This document shows, piece by piece, positions 25,322-34,913 of a stretch of 46,328 nucleotides of DNA. A program made the position numbers and the translations under genes. The notes below the pieces were generated by a model that was not told where the DNA came from, did no database searches, and saw nothing but the letters and a program-made list of their open reading frames with translations. Each line of letters opens with the position of its first letter. Positions within the stretch are counted from its first letter, which is position 1. Source of the stretch: Chryseobacterium sp. PMSZPI (GTDB lineage Bacteria > Bacteroidota > Bacteroidia > Flavobacteriales > Weeksellaceae); the NCBI RefSeq assembly GCF_002835665.1, contig NZ_PIZV01000039.1, positions 1 through 46,328 of the forward strand. Reading direction: 5' to 3'.

Positions 25322-26569
25322 ATGAACAGAATTGCAGTGCTGTGCCTGGCCATTTCCTCATTCGCGGCGGCACAACAGCAAATGTCTCTTCTGGAATGTG
25401 AAGAAGCTTTCCAGAAGAACAATCTTCAGCTGCTTGCTGCGCAGTATAATATCAGCGAGGCAGAAGCAGATATTATTCAGGCAAAAATATGGGATCTTCC
25501 TAATCTGTCTGTAGAGCTGAATGCTTTAGACCCTGAAAATAATAAAGTCTTTCATATAGGAGGTACTGGAGCAAAAGAATTTGGTGTCGATCAGCTTTTG
25601 GTATTGGGTGGTAAAAGAAAAAATGAAATAGCTTTTGCCAAATCCAACAAAGAGATTGCGGAACTACAGTTTAAAGGACTCGTTATAGACTTAAGAGCAC
25701 AATTGAGAAATACTTTTTACAGTGTTATTTTTGATGAAAAAAAACAAGAAAATATTGATCTGCAGCTTAAATATATTACCAATCTTCTTAATGCCTACGA
25801 AAACCAGAATAAAAAAGGTAATGTCTCACTGAAAGATGTAGTGAGGCTTCAATCGTTGGTGATAGGATTACAAAGTGATAAGACAGAAATTAGCAATGCC
25901 ATTATTCAACAAAAAGAAACTTTGAAGCTTCTTACCGGAAGCCAGACGGATATAGAGCCTGTTATTTCGGATGAAGAACTGGAACAATTATTCAATAGGC
26001 AACCTTTGATTGAGCTTAAAGACCTGCAACAAAAAGCATTGGCAAATAACACCAATTATCTTACTTTCATTAAAATAACAGAAAGCAATCAGCTTAATCT
26101 TAAGTGGCAGAAATCTCTCAATATACCGGATTTAACAGTAGGAGCCCGGTATACTCAGCGAGGTGCCGCTTTTGATAATCAAGTGGCTGTTTCTTTCGGA
26201 ATACCTATCCCATTATGGAAGAAAAATAAAGGAAATGAAATGAAAGCAGGATATCAGATTGAAGAAAGTAAAAAAGATGAAGAAAGACAAAAGGAAGAGC
26301 TACTATCTCAAATCAATACTACTTTTAAAACATGGAATAACCAGTATCAGCAATATTATACGCTGAAGCCGCATGATTTTAAAAATATGGATCTTGTGTT
26401 CAATGGTATTGTAACTAATTTTCAAAGGGGAAATGTAAGTCTTATTGATTTCACCGACTTTATGGAAAGTTACAAACAAAGCGTTCTACACATTTATGAT
26501 ATGAAAAAGCAAATTATGCTTTCGGCAGAACAACTTAATCAACTAGTACAAACGAAAATCTTCTATTAA
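25322..26569 (+). CDS. TolC-family outer-membrane efflux protein (CzcC/CusC-like)
   Basis: A 415-residue outer-membrane channel component. Signal peptide of about 18 residues (MNRIAVLCLAISSFAAAQ), then two outer-membrane efflux-protein repeats made of long amphipathic helices (e.g. ISEAEADIIQAK, GNVSLKDVVRLQSLVI in the first; GNVSLIDFTDFMESYKQSV in the second). It is the first gene of a three-gene operon and lies 4 bp before the adaptor gene. It forms the exit duct of the tripartite pump. Confidence 0.9.
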   Translation: MNRIAVLCLAISSFAAAQQQMSLLECEEAFQKNNLQLLAAQYNISEAEADIIQAKIWDLPNLSVELNALDPENNKVFHIGGTGAKEFGVDQLLVLGGKRKNEIAFAKSNKEIAELQFKGLVIDLRAQLRNTFYSVIFDEKKQENIDLQLKYITNLLNAYENQNKKGNVSLKDVVRLQSLVIGLQSDKTEISNAIIQQKETLKLLTGSQTDIEPVISDEELEQLFNRQPLIELKDLQQKALANNTNYLTFIKITESNQLNLKWQKSLNIPDLTVGARYTQRGAAFDNQVAVSFGIPIPLWKKNKGNEMKAGYQIEESKKDEERQKEELLSQINTTFKTWNNQYQQYYTLKPHDFKNMDLVFNGIVTNFQRGNVSLIDFTDFMESYKQSVLHIYDMKKQIMLSAEQLNQLVQTKIFY

Positions 26570-26573
26570 AACA

Positions 26574-27659
26574 ATGAAAAAATATATTATTCCCATATTA
26601 ATAGGTCTATCATTAATGGCCTGCTCCAAAAAAGAGGTGGAAAAACCCAATCAGGCTAAAAAAGGTTTTGAACTTAGCAATACCATGCTGAAGTCTATTT
26701 CTATGGCAAAGGTTGAAAAAAAGAATATTGAAAATGAATATAGTTTTTACGGAAAGATTTCAGCAGATAAAAACAGCTATATTGATGTCTATCCACTGGT
26801 AGGAGGGAATGTAATGAGCGTAAATGTCGAACTGGGTGATTATGTAAGAAAAGGTCAGGTTCTGGCAACAATTAGAAGTACAGAACTCGCAGAAATCCAA
26901 AAAGACGTAAGCGATGCGAAAACAGATTTGGTAGTAGCCAAAAACAATTTACGGGTTGCCAAAGAACTATACGAAGGAAAATTAAATACGGAAAGAGACG
27001 TACTTGAAGCGAAAAGCCAATTGCAAAAGGCACAAGATCAATTGCAGAGAGCTACTGCGGTAAGTACGGTTTATAATGTGAATAAAGGAAATATTTATAG
27101 TGTTGTAGCACCAATCAGCGGATATATTGTTCAGAAAAGTATCAATAAAGACATGCAGTTGAGAAGCGACAGAAGTGATAATATTTTCGATGTTGCTAAC
27201 ACAACCAATGTATGGGCGATTATGAATGTTAACGAATCTGATATTGATAAAATTAATCTGGGAATGAAAGCTCAGGTTTCTACCCTTTCTTATCCGGATA
27301 AGGTTTTTGATGGCAGAATTGATAAAATATTTAAAATTATTGATCCGCAAACAAATGCTATGCAGGCAAGAGTGGTTCTGGATAACGCCAATGGATTATT
27401 GATCCCGGATAGTAAAGCCACCATAAAAGTATCCAGTGTGGAAGACAGTACAATGTTGACTGTTCCCTCCAAAGCTGTAATCTTTGATGATAACAAAAGT
27501 TTTGTAGTCGTTTTTAAATCAAGAACGGATGTGAAGATTAAAGAAATAAAAGTATTGAAGCAGGTAGGTGATATTACTTATATCGCTGATGGTCTTTCCG
27601 AAGGGGAGGAAGTGATTACGAATAATCAGCTGCTGATCTATCGTTCCCTGAACAGCTAA
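26574..27659 (+). CDS. RND efflux periplasmic adaptor lipoprotein (CzcB/CusB-like)
   Basis: A 361-residue membrane-fusion protein. The lipobox LMAC (Cys17) in MKKYIIPILIGLSLMACSKK indicates a lipoprotein anchor. The lipoyl/hairpin region is visible (GGNVMSVNVELGDYVRKGQV, the alpha-hairpin around KNNLRVAKELYEGKLNTERD), and the matching second lipoyl half is VVAPISGYIVQKSINKDM. The beta-barrel domain follows (VWAIMNVNESDI). It bridges the RND pump and the TolC-like channel. Confidence 0.92.
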   Translation: MKKYIIPILIGLSLMACSKKEVEKPNQAKKGFELSNTMLKSISMAKVEKKNIENEYSFYGKISADKNSYIDVYPLVGGNVMSVNVELGDYVRKGQVLATIRSTELAEIQKDVSDAKTDLVVAKNNLRVAKELYEGKLNTERDVLEAKSQLQKAQDQLQRATAVSTVYNVNKGNIYSVVAPISGYIVQKSINKDMQLRSDRSDNIFDVANTTNVWAIMNVNESDIDKINLGMKAQVSTLSYPDKVFDGRIDKIFKIIDPQTNAMQARVVLDNANGLLIPDSKATIKVSSVEDSTMLTVPSKAVIFDDNKSFVVVFKSRTDVKIKEIKVLKQVGDITYIADGLSEGEEVITNNQLLIYRSLNS

Positions 27660-27680
27660 CCTAATATTTCTTAATCTATC

Positions 27681-30600
27681 ATGAATAAATTCATTAAAAA
27701 TATAATTGCTTTCTCATTAAAAAATAAAGCATTTACCTTTATTTGGGTAACGATTCTGGCGGTCTCCGGTTTTATCAGTTTCAAAAATATGCCTATTGAA
27801 GCTTTTCCGGATGTTACCAACACTCAGATTGTGATCATTACCCAGTGGAATGGACGTAGCGCAGAAGAAGTAGAACGTTTTGTAACTACTCCTATCGAAT
27901 TGGCGATGAGTCCGGTCCAGAAAAAAACGAGTGTAAGAAGTACCACTATGTTTGGACTATCTATCGTTAAAATTCTGTTTGATGACGGGGTAGATGATAC
28001 TTTTGCCAGAAATCAGGTCAATAACCAATTAAGAACTATAAATCTTCCTGATGGGGTAGATCCTGAAGTACAGCCTCCTTACGGACCTACCGGAGAGATT
28101 TTCAGATATACTCTGGAAAGTAAAACAAAAGACTCCCGAAAGCTTCTTACTTTGCAAACCTGGGTGATTGATCGTGCTTTAAGAGGAGTTCCGGGAGTAG
28201 CAGACATCAACGTTTTCGGAGGGCAAGACAAAGTTTTCGAGTTAAGTATTGATCCGAGAGCATTAGATAAATATAATCTGACACCGCTTCAGGTATACGA
28301 TGCTGTCACCAAAAGTAACCTTAACGTAGGAGGTGACGTCATCGAGAAAAACGGGCAGGCCTACGTAGTAAGAGGAATTGGTTTAGTGAAATCTATTACA
28401 GATATTGGAAATATCACCATTCAGAATGATAATGGAAATCCTGTTTTAGTAAAAAATGTAGCAGAAGTTCATGAAAGCTCTATGCCTAGAGTAGGGCAGG
28501 CTGCTTTAAATCATCATGATGACTCTGTAGAAGGAATTGTGGTGATGAGAAAAGGGGAAAATCCAAGAGAAGTTCTGGTCGGCGTAAAAGCGAAGATTAA
28601 AGAGTTAAACGAAAAGATTCTTCCGAAAGATGTAAAGATGGTAACTTTCTATGATCGTGATAATCTAATGGATTTTACCACACGTACCGTAATGCATAAT
28701 TTGATTGAAGGGATTATACTGGTAACGGTAATCGTTTTGATTTTTATGGCCGATTGGAGAACAACATTAATTGTTTCTATTATCATCCCGTTATCCTTGT
28801 TATTTGCGTTTTTATGTTTAAAACTTGCGGGAATGAGTGCCAATTTGCTCTCATTGGGAGCTGTAGACTTTGGGATTATTATCGATGGAGCCGTCGTCAT
28901 GGTGGAGGGACTCTTTGTAATGCTGGATCATAAAGCCCATAAATATGGAATGGAGAAATTTAATAAGCTTGCAAAAGGAGGTTGGATAAAGCAAACCGGA
29001 ACCGGTTTAGGAAAAGCGATCTTCTTTTCAAAATTGATTATTATCACTTCCCTGATCCCAATTTTCTCATTCCAGAAGGTAGAAGGAAAAATGTTTTCAC
29101 CTCTGGCATTTACTTTAGGGTTCGCATTGATGGGAGCTTTGATTTTCACATTAACTTTAGTTCCGGTACTCTCACATCTTCTTTTAAATAAAAATGTAAA
29201 AGAAAAGAATAATCCATTCGTGAATTTTTGGGACAGGATTGTATTAAAAGGCTTTAATATTACTTACAAAAATAAAAAGATGAGTATGATTGTGGCTATT
29301 TCATTTCTTGCCCTGACATTGTTCTCCGGGAAATTTCTTGGAACGGAATTCCTACCACAACTTAACGAAGGCTCACTTTGGATTACTGCAGAAATGCCGA
29401 TGAGCTCGTCATTAAAAGAATCATTGAAGACAGCAGATCTTTTAAAGAAAGACATTATGAGTTTTTCTGAGGTAACTGATGTTTTAGCACAAACAGGACG
29501 AAGTAATGATGGTACGGATCCGAACGGATTCGGATTTGTACAGTTTGCGGTAAACCTTAAGCCCAGGGAAGAATGGAAACGTAAAATTACGTATGAAGAA
29601 TTAATTAATGAAATTGATAAAAAATTAAGAAGTTACCAAGGAATTACTTTCAACTATTCCCAGCCGATTTCAGATAATGTGGCAGAAGCTGTTGCTGGAT
29701 TTAAAGCTGAGAATGGAATTAAAATTTATGGTGATAATCTCGAAACTCTGGATAAATTGGCGCATGAAGTGTTAACAAAAATCAAAGATGTAGACGGAGT
29801 GAAAGATCCGGGAATTATTAAAAATATCGGTCAGCCGGAAGTAAGTGTGGTTCTCGATAGAGATAAAATGGCAGCTTACGGAGTAATGCCCGCAGATGCT
29901 CAGGCTGTATTGGAAATGGCTTTCGGAGGAAAAACAGCTTCAGAAATGTTTGATGGAGAAAGAAAATTCCCAATCCGTCTTCGTTATTCCCAAGAGTACA
30001 GAATGGATGAGAACGATATTGCTTCTTTGATGGTGCCTACACAAGACGGGGCAAAGATTCCTTTAAAAGAGATCAGTAATATTGTTAAAGATAATGGTGC
30101 TGCGTTTATTTATAGGGATAATATCAAAAGATATATAGGAGTGAAGTTTTCCATTCGGGATAGAGATTTAGGAGGGACAATTGCTGATGCACAGAAAAGA
30201 GTAGCGGAAATTGAACTTCCGGATGGGTATTCCGTAGGATGGACAGGTCAGTTTGAAAACCAACAACGTGCTTCTCATAGACTCGCTCAGGTGGTGCCGG
30301 TAAGTATTCTGATGATTTTCTTCTTATTATTTGTCCTGTTTGGAAATATGAAGGATTCTCTTCTGGTATTGGCTAACGTTCCTTTTGCTTTAATTGGAGG
30401 AATTATAGCTTTACATGTTACCGGAATCAATTTTGGGATCTCTGCAGGGGTAGGAATGATTGCCCTTCTGGGAATCTGTATACAAAATGGAGTGATACTT
30501 ATTACAGAGTTTCATCAGAATGTAAAAGATGGGATGGATATAGATGCCGCTATCCTCAATGGAGTGAAATCCAGAACAAGACCCGTGATCATGACAGCCC

Positions 30601-30779
30601 TTATGGCGTCTATCGGGTTGATGCCGGCTGCTTTATCCACAGGTATCGGGTCGGAATCCCAAAAACCTTTGGCAATTGTAATTATTGGAGGACTTATTAC
30701 AGCAACTGTACTTACATTGCTTATTTTCCCAATTATTTTCTGGATCTTTAATAGAAGAAAAAGACTTCGCCAAGCGTAA
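27681..30779 (+). CDS. Heavy-metal RND transporter, CzcA type
   Basis: A 1032-residue inner-membrane proton antiporter. It has the RND topology with a first helix near residues 12-33, a large periplasmic domain, a helix bundle starting near 340, a second periplasmic domain and a second bundle near 880-1020. Transmembrane helix 4 carries the proton-relay pattern D396, D402 and E409 (VDFGIIIDGAVVMVEG). The D/D/E set is typical of CzcA-like divalent-cation (Co/Zn/Cd/Ni) pumps rather than CusA. Conserved pump motifs include ITQWNGRSAEEVERFVTTPI and GRSNDGTDPNGFG. The metal is inferred, not shown. Last gene of the operon. Confidence 0.92.
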   Translation: MNKFIKNIIAFSLKNKAFTFIWVTILAVSGFISFKNMPIEAFPDVTNTQIVIITQWNGRSAEEVERFVTTPIELAMSPVQKKTSVRSTTMFGLSIVKILFDDGVDDTFARNQVNNQLRTINLPDGVDPEVQPPYGPTGEIFRYTLESKTKDSRKLLTLQTWVIDRALRGVPGVADINVFGGQDKVFELSIDPRALDKYNLTPLQVYDAVTKSNLNVGGDVIEKNGQAYVVRGIGLVKSITDIGNITIQNDNGNPVLVKNVAEVHESSMPRVGQAALNHHDDSVEGIVVMRKGENPREVLVGVKAKIKELNEKILPKDVKMVTFYDRDNLMDFTTRTVMHNLIEGIILVTVIVLIFMADWRTTLIVSIIIPLSLLFAFLCLKLAGMSANLLSLGAVDFGIIIDGAVVMVEGLFVMLDHKAHKYGMEKFNKLAKGGWIKQTGTGLGKAIFFSKLIIITSLIPIFSFQKVEGKMFSPLAFTLGFALMGALIFTLTLVPVLSHLLLNKNVKEKNNPFVNFWDRIVLKGFNITYKNKKMSMIVAISFLALTLFSGKFLGTEFLPQLNEGSLWITAEMPMSSSLKESLKTADLLKKDIMSFSEVTDVLAQTGRSNDGTDPNGFGFVQFAVNLKPREEWKRKITYEELINEIDKKLRSYQGITFNYSQPISDNVAEAVAGFKAENGIKIYGDNLETLDKLAHEVLTKIKDVDGVKDPGIIKNIGQPEVSVVLDRDKMAAYGVMPADAQAVLEMAFGGKTASEMFDGERKFPIRLRYSQEYRMDENDIASLMVPTQDGAKIPLKEISNIVKDNGAAFIYRDNIKRYIGVKFSIRDRDLGGTIADAQKRVAEIELPDGYSVGWTGQFENQQRASHRLAQVVPVSILMIFFLLFVLFGNMKDSLLVLANVPFALIGGIIALHVTGINFGISAGVGMIALLGICIQNGVILITEFHQNVKDGMDIDAAILNGVKSRTRPVIMTALMASIGLMPAALSTGIGSESQKPLAIVIIGGLITATVLTLLIFPIIFWIFNRRKRLRQA

Positions 30780-30804
30780 TTATTCTTTCATTTATATCAT
30801 AACG

Positions 30805-30838
30805 AAGCCTGGAATATTCTGTATTTCAGGCTTTTTCA
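30805..30838 (+). terminator. Terminator of the RND operon
   Basis: AAGCCTG (30805-30811) pairs with CAGGCTT (30827-30833), followed by TTTT; it starts 26 bp after the czcA-like stop. Confidence 0.85.
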
Positions 30839-30879
30839 TAAAAGGTTTCAGAAAGTTTTTTTCAATCAGGAAAATTATG

Positions 30880-30887
30880 TAAATTTG
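30880..30887 (+). promoter_or_regulatory. Upstream -7 element for tuf
   Basis: TAAATTTG is an exact TAnnTTTG match, 147 bp before tuf, followed by GCAGTC as at other starts in the window. No clear -33 motif. Confidence 0.5.
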
Positions 30888-30962
30888 CAGTCTCAATACG
30901 TTGAAATATAAGGTTTGTCCTTCACTGGATGATAATATTGAAAGTTTTTTTAATAAAAAGTT

Positions 30963-30990
30963 TTTGGTATTTAAAAATTCATTATATTTG
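30963..30990 (+). promoter_or_regulatory. Proximal promoter of tuf
   Basis: TATATTTG (30983-30990) matches the -7 consensus exactly, 43 bp before the ATG; the upstream TTTG (30963-30966) gives a rather short 16-bp spacer. Confidence 0.7.
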
Positions 30991-31033
30991 CACACCGAAA
31001 ATTTGAAAAACAATAAATAAATAATTTTAAATC

Positions 31034-32221
31034 ATGGCAAAGGAAACGTTTAATCGTAACAAACCACACTTGAACATTGGTACTATTGGTCACGTTGACC
31101 ATGGTAAAACTACACTTACTGCAGCTATCAGTAGTGTATTAGCTAACAAGGGTCTTGCTGAGAAGAAAGATTTCTCTTCTATTGACTCTGCTCCAGAAGA
31201 AAAAGAAAGAGGTATCACTATTAATACAGCTCACATCGAGTACGAAACTGAAAACAGACACTATGCACACGTTGACTGTCCAGGTCACGCCGACTATGTT
31301 AAGAACATGGTAACTGGTGCTGCTCAGATGGATGGAGCGATCTTAGTATGTGCTGCAACTGATGGACCAATGCCTCAAACTAGAGAGCACATCCTACTTT
31401 GCCGTCAGGTAAACGTGCCAAGAATCGTTGTTTTCATGAACAAAGTTGACATGGTGGATGATGCTGAGCTTTTAGAGCTAGTTGAACTTGAACTTAGAGA
31501 TTTATTATCTACTTACGAATATGACGGAGATAACTCTCCAGTAATCCAAGGATCTGCTCTTGGTGCTCTTAACGGAGACGAGAAGTGGGTTAAAACTGTT
31601 GAAGAATTAATGGAAGCAGTTGATACTTGGATCGAACAACCTGTTAGAGATCAGGATAAGCCATTCTTGATGCCAATCGAAGACGTATTCTCTATTACAG
31701 GTAGAGGTACTGTAGCAACTGGTAGAATCGAGGCTGGTGTTATCAACACTGGTGATCCAGTAGATATCGTAGGTATGGGTGATGAAAAATTAACTTCTAC
31801 AATTACAGGGGTTGAGATGTTCAGAAAAATCCTAGATAGAGGTGAAGCTGGTGATAACGTAGGTCTATTGTTGAGAGGTATTGAAAAAACTGACATCAAG
31901 AGAGGTATGGTTATCGCTAAGAAAGATTCAGTTAAGCCACACAAAAAATTCAAAGCTGAGGTTTATATCCTTTCTAAAGAAGAAGGTGGACGTCACACTC
32001 CATTCCACAACAAATACCGTCCTCAGTTCTACGTAAGAACTACTGACGTTACAGGTGAGATCTTCTTACCAGAAGGTGTAGAAATGGTAATGCCTGGTGA
32101 TAACTTAACAATCACTGTAGAATTGTTACAACCAATCGCTCTTAACGAGGGTCTTAGATTCGCGATCAGAGAAGGAGGTAGAACAGTTGGTGCAGGTCAG
32201 GTTACTGAAATCATCGAGTAA
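31034..32221 (+). CDS. tuf: Elongation factor Tu
   Basis: A 395-residue GTPase that delivers aminoacyl-tRNA to the ribosome. G-motifs: GHVDHGKT (19-26), the switch I region [21 protein letters not shown] and NKVD, then the beta-barrel domains ([25 protein letters not shown] at the end). Codon choice is more restricted than in neighbours (many -CT, -AC and AGA codons), as expected for very high expression. In Bacteroidetes it normally follows the tRNA cluster directly; here 12.5 kb of other genes lies between. Confidence 0.99.
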   Translation: MAKETFNRNKPHLNIGTIGHVDHGKTTLTAAISSVLANKGLAEKKDFSSIDSAPEEKERGITINTAHIEYETENRHYAHVDCPGHADYVKNMVTGAAQMDGAILVCAATDGPMPQTREHILLCRQVNVPRIVVFMNKVDMVDDAELLELVELELRDLLSTYEYDGDNSPVIQGSALGALNGDEKWVKTVEELMEAVDTWIEQPVRDQDKPFLMPIEDVFSITGRGTVATGRIEAGVINTGDPVDIVGMGDEKLTSTITGVEMFRKILDRGEAGDNVGLLLRGIEKTDIKRGMVIAKKDSVKPHKKFKAEVYILSKEEGGRHTPFHNKYRPQFYVRTTDVTGEIFLPEGVEMVMPGDNLTITVELLQPIALNEGLRFAIREGGRTVGAGQVTEIIE

Positions 32222-32234
32222 TTATCTTAAAAAT

Positions 32235-32275
32235 AAAAAAAGCTTCCGTAAGGAATCTCTTTACGGAGCTTTTTT
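32235..32275 (+). terminator. Terminator between tuf and tRNA-Trp
   Basis: AGCTTCCGTAA (32241-32251) pairs with TTACGGAGCT (32261-32270) with one bulged T; A-run before, T-run after. It ends 10 bp before the tRNA, so some read-through or a separate start for tRNA-Trp-secE-nusG is needed. Confidence 0.85.
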
Positions 32276-32280
32276 AATCT

Positions 32281-32351
32281 ACGGGCATCGTCCAATGGTA
32301 GGATACCGGTCTCCAAAACCGTTGATCAGGGTTCGAATCCTTGTGCCCGTG
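32281..32351 (+). tRNA. tRNA-Trp(CCA)
   Basis: A 71-nt cloverleaf; acceptor ACGGGCA pairs with TGCCCGT; anticodon loop CTCCAAA gives CCA. Lies 12 bp before secE, the conserved place for this tRNA. Confidence 0.97.
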
Positions 32352-32363
32352 CAAATATAAATT

Positions 32364-32570
32364 ATGAGTTCATTTGTTGATTTTTTAAAAGGTTCTTATA
32401 ACGAATTCAGACATAAAGTTGAATGGCCAAAGTGGGCTGACCTTCAGTCATCTACTATTGTAGTGACTATTGCGACAGTGATTTTGGCATTATTTACCTT
32501 TGGAGTTGATGAATTGTTTTCTAAAGCAATCAGCAACATCATCGGAATACTAATCAACTTGTTCAATTAA
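32364..32570 (+). CDS. secE: Preprotein translocase subunit SecE
   Basis: A 68-residue subunit of the SecYEG channel, a single-helix SecE. The conserved amphipathic segment EFRHKVEWPKWADLQSSTI is at about 14-32 and one membrane helix follows (VVTIATVILALFTFGVDELF). It lies between tRNA-Trp and nusG as in most bacteria. Confidence 0.97.
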   Translation: MSSFVDFLKGSYNEFRHKVEWPKWADLQSSTIVVTIATVILALFTFGVDELFSKAISNIIGILINLFN

Positions 32571-32589
32571 TTAAAAAGTATTTTCCATA

Positions 32590-33132
32590 ATGAGCGAATT
32601 GAAATGGTATGTGCTGAAAGCTATCAGCGGACAGGAAAATAAAGTGAAAAACTATATTGAGACAGAAATCAAACGTCTGGGGTTTGAGCAATATGTTACT
32701 CAAGTGGTTATTCCTATGGAAAAGGTTATTCAAATTAGAAACGGTAAAAAAGTTCCTAAAGAAAGACCTTACTATCCTGGCTACTTGATGATTGAAGCTG
32801 ACCTGATGGGAGAGATTCCTCACGTTATCAAAAATATTCCGGGAGTTATTTCTTTCTTAAGTTTAACGAAAGGAGGTGATCCTGTTCCGATGAGAAAATC
32901 AGAAGTGAACAGAATGCTTGGAAGAATGGATGAGCTTTCAGAATTTGCAAGCGACGTTGAGATTCCATATGTAGTAGGTGAAAACGTTAAAGTAATCGAT
33001 GGACCTTTCAACGGATTCAATGGTACAGTTGAGAAGATTCTTGAAGATAAAAAGAAAATTGAAGTTTCAGTTCTTATCTTCGGTAGAAAAACTCCAATGG
33101 AACTTAGCTACATGCAAGTAGAAAAAGTATAA
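32590..33132 (+). CDS. nusG: Transcription termination/antitermination factor NusG
   Basis: A 180-residue protein that binds RNA polymerase. NGN domain: WYVLKAISGQENKVKNYIE, then RPYYPGYLMIEADL and the conserved PGVISFLS. C-terminal KOW domain: GENVKVIDGPFNGFNGTVEK. In most bacteria the next gene is rplK; here it is 6.2 kb away. Confidence 0.98.
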   Translation: MSELKWYVLKAISGQENKVKNYIETEIKRLGFEQYVTQVVIPMEKVIQIRNGKKVPKERPYYPGYLMIEADLMGEIPHVIKNIPGVISFLSLTKGGDPVPMRKSEVNRMLGRMDELSEFASDVEIPYVVGENVKVIDGPFNGFNGTVEKILEDKKKIEVSVLIFGRKTPMELSYMQVEKV

Positions 33133-33152
33133 TACATTACTTATAAAAATAT

Positions 33153-33180
33153 AAAGACTGCTGTTTAGGCAGTCTTTTTT
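33153..33180 (+). terminator. Terminator after nusG
   Basis: AAAGACTGC (33153-33161) pairs perfectly with GCAGTCTTT (33169-33177), then TTT. It separates nusG from the inserted VGINT block. Confidence 0.88.
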
Positions 33181-33624
33181 ATTTCCCTATTTTCAGCCTC
33201 TAAAATAAATATCTTACGGATATATTTCAATTTTCACTAGATAAAAATATGGGCGATATTCTTTTTCCCTATCGTTTGAGTTTTAATTAATTTTTGAAAA
33301 CAGTTTTATTATATTTATTTTTATAAATCCTTGTTTCATTGCTTCTATATAGCACTTTACTGAAGTGCAATTATCACTATTGTGTGGATAAAGACTGTAT
33401 TTGTTTGTTTTTAAATGCTTTCTGTTATATAATTTACTTCTTGTGGCATGTTTATTGTAATTTATCAATTGAGTAATCCATAAAACTTTATATTTTTCTT
33501 ATTTAACGCATTTTCTTCAAGAGTGCGGATATTTTATGTGTTTAAGCGTAAAAATGTATGTAAGAATTATATTAGGAATTAGGAATATTTATAAACACAA
33601 ACTTTAAAATAAACACATAACCCA
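33181..33624. other. A/T-rich leader region of the three-gene VGINT block
   Basis: About 440 bp without a gene. No exact TAnnTTTG promoter is seen. Just before the first start codon are two AAACACA-type motifs (33593-33600 and 33611-33617), also found before other VGINT genes. Confidence 0.5.
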
Positions 33625-34242
33625 ATGACAAAAATTATTTCGATGATTCTTTTGGTGGGAGGAGTATGCCTAAATGCACAAGTTGGAATTAATACTACAA
33701 CCCCTGAAAAAGAACTCTCCGTAAATGGTACAATGAAAACGTCTGGAATGGTTTTCAAGAAACCAATGGAAAAGCTAGGTGCTGATGAGAATTATACTTT
33801 CATTATTAAATCTCCGGCCCCAGAGAATAAAATTACGGCATACAACGATTCTTTCGTTCCTAATTCGCCGGCTCCGATTAATCTTGTTCAATTCAAGGTC
33901 ACCTGTGATCCTACAGATAAAGATTGGGTTAATCAATTTGATACTAAAATCAATTCAAATAAGTTTCTTGTTGTGATTTCCTCTTTTGGATTTACTCAGC
34001 CAACCAGAACTTATTCTGCAGACTGGCTAACACCGGTACCTCAGATTTTTGCCTATTCTTCAGGGGGAACCTGGAAACTAAAAGCGGATTACCAAGGGTT
34101 TTCTCCGGATTCTTCTTTTCCTACAGGAGTATGGACGCTTAACCTGTTGGTATTTGACCGGTCATATGCTAAAGATTTTAATTCTACCCAAAGTCTTGGA
34201 ACTTCTACCACAGGTGCGGCTGCAGCTCCATTAATTCAATAA
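33625..34242 (+). CDS. Secreted VGINT-family protein, first of three in tandem
   Basis: A 205-residue protein; signal peptide MTKIISMILLVGGVCLNA followed by QVGINTTTPEKELSVNG. The rest forms a predicted all-beta domain also seen in the next two genes: an FDTKINSNKFLVVISSFGF-type strand pair, a glycine-W-K-L-K-A segment (GGTWKLKADYQG) and a closing VWTLNLLVFDRSYAKDFN. No catalytic motif and no T9SS sorting domain. Gap to the next gene is 16 bp, so the three are probably one operon. Function unknown; probably an exposed or periplasmic structural protein. Confidence 0.78.
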   Translation: MTKIISMILLVGGVCLNAQVGINTTTPEKELSVNGTMKTSGMVFKKPMEKLGADENYTFIIKSPAPENKITAYNDSFVPNSPAPINLVQFKVTCDPTDKDWVNQFDTKINSNKFLVVISSFGFTQPTRTYSADWLTPVPQIFAYSSGGTWKLKADYQGFSPDSSFPTGVWTLNLLVFDRSYAKDFNSTQSLGTSTTGAAAAPLIQ

Positions 34243-34258
34243 AAAACACAATTACTAT

Positions 34259-34906
34259 ATGAAAAAAATTATTGCGATCTGCCTGATGGCTTTTGCTTCT
34301 TTAGGCATTAAAGCTCAGGTGGGTATTAATACAAATACACCTAAAGGAACCTTAGATGTAGAAGGGGAGACTTTAGTGGAGTCCTATTTAATAGATACTG
34401 AAAATACAAAGGCAAGCGGAAATTATCTTCTTCTTACCCGTTCAAAAGATACTTCACCTGTAGGTAAAGTAAAGCTGTTGGATATATCGCTCCGTAATGT
34501 GGCGCCCGTAAATATGTATAATGTTGTATTGAGAAATGTGAATCAGGATGAAGTGGTAAATCTCAATACAGGATTAGATGCTGATAAATATGTAGTGGCA
34601 ATTACAGGTGCAGTTTTTACAGGGGCGGTTTCAGCGGCAAATATGACAACAACGCCTAAATCTTTTGGCTCTTATTCTACCGAAGTTACTCAGATAACAA
34701 GAGCAGGGAAAAAATACCATGCGATCAATTTAAGTTTTAAAGGAGCAGGAACTGTTTCATCACAAAACGGAACATGGACGCTCACATTGAATGTTTTTGA
34801 AAAATCATTAGTAAAAGATTGGGGAACTTTCAATGGTTCTGTATCAGCATCCGCTTCACCGGCTTACTCAGGAGTTTCAACCAATACGCCTTTAGGGCTT
34901 CAATAA
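34259..34906 (+). CDS. Secreted VGINT-family protein, second of three
   Basis: A 215-residue protein; signal peptide MKKIIAICLMAFASLGIKA then QVGINTNTPKGTLDVEG. It shares the same beta domain: LNTGLDADKYVVAITGAVF, KKYHAINLSFKGAG and GTWTLTLNVFEKSLVKDWG. Ser/Thr/Ala-rich C-terminus. It is preceded by AAACACAA 8 bp before the ATG and followed by the third copy after 7 bp. Confidence 0.78.
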   Translation: MKKIIAICLMAFASLGIKAQVGINTNTPKGTLDVEGETLVESYLIDTENTKASGNYLLLTRSKDTSPVGKVKLLDISLRNVAPVNMYNVVLRNVNQDEVVNLNTGLDADKYVVAITGAVFTGAVSAANMTTTPKSFGSYSTEVTQITRAGKKYHAINLSFKGAGTVSSQNGTWTLTLNVFEKSLVKDWGTFNGSVSASASPAYSGVSTNTPLGLQ

Positions 34907-34913
34907 ACACAAT

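Noticed and set aside
33181..33624. Possible small gene or RNA in the long leader before the VGINT operon
   Set aside because: No frame with a plausible start and composition, and no stable structure apart from the nusG terminator.
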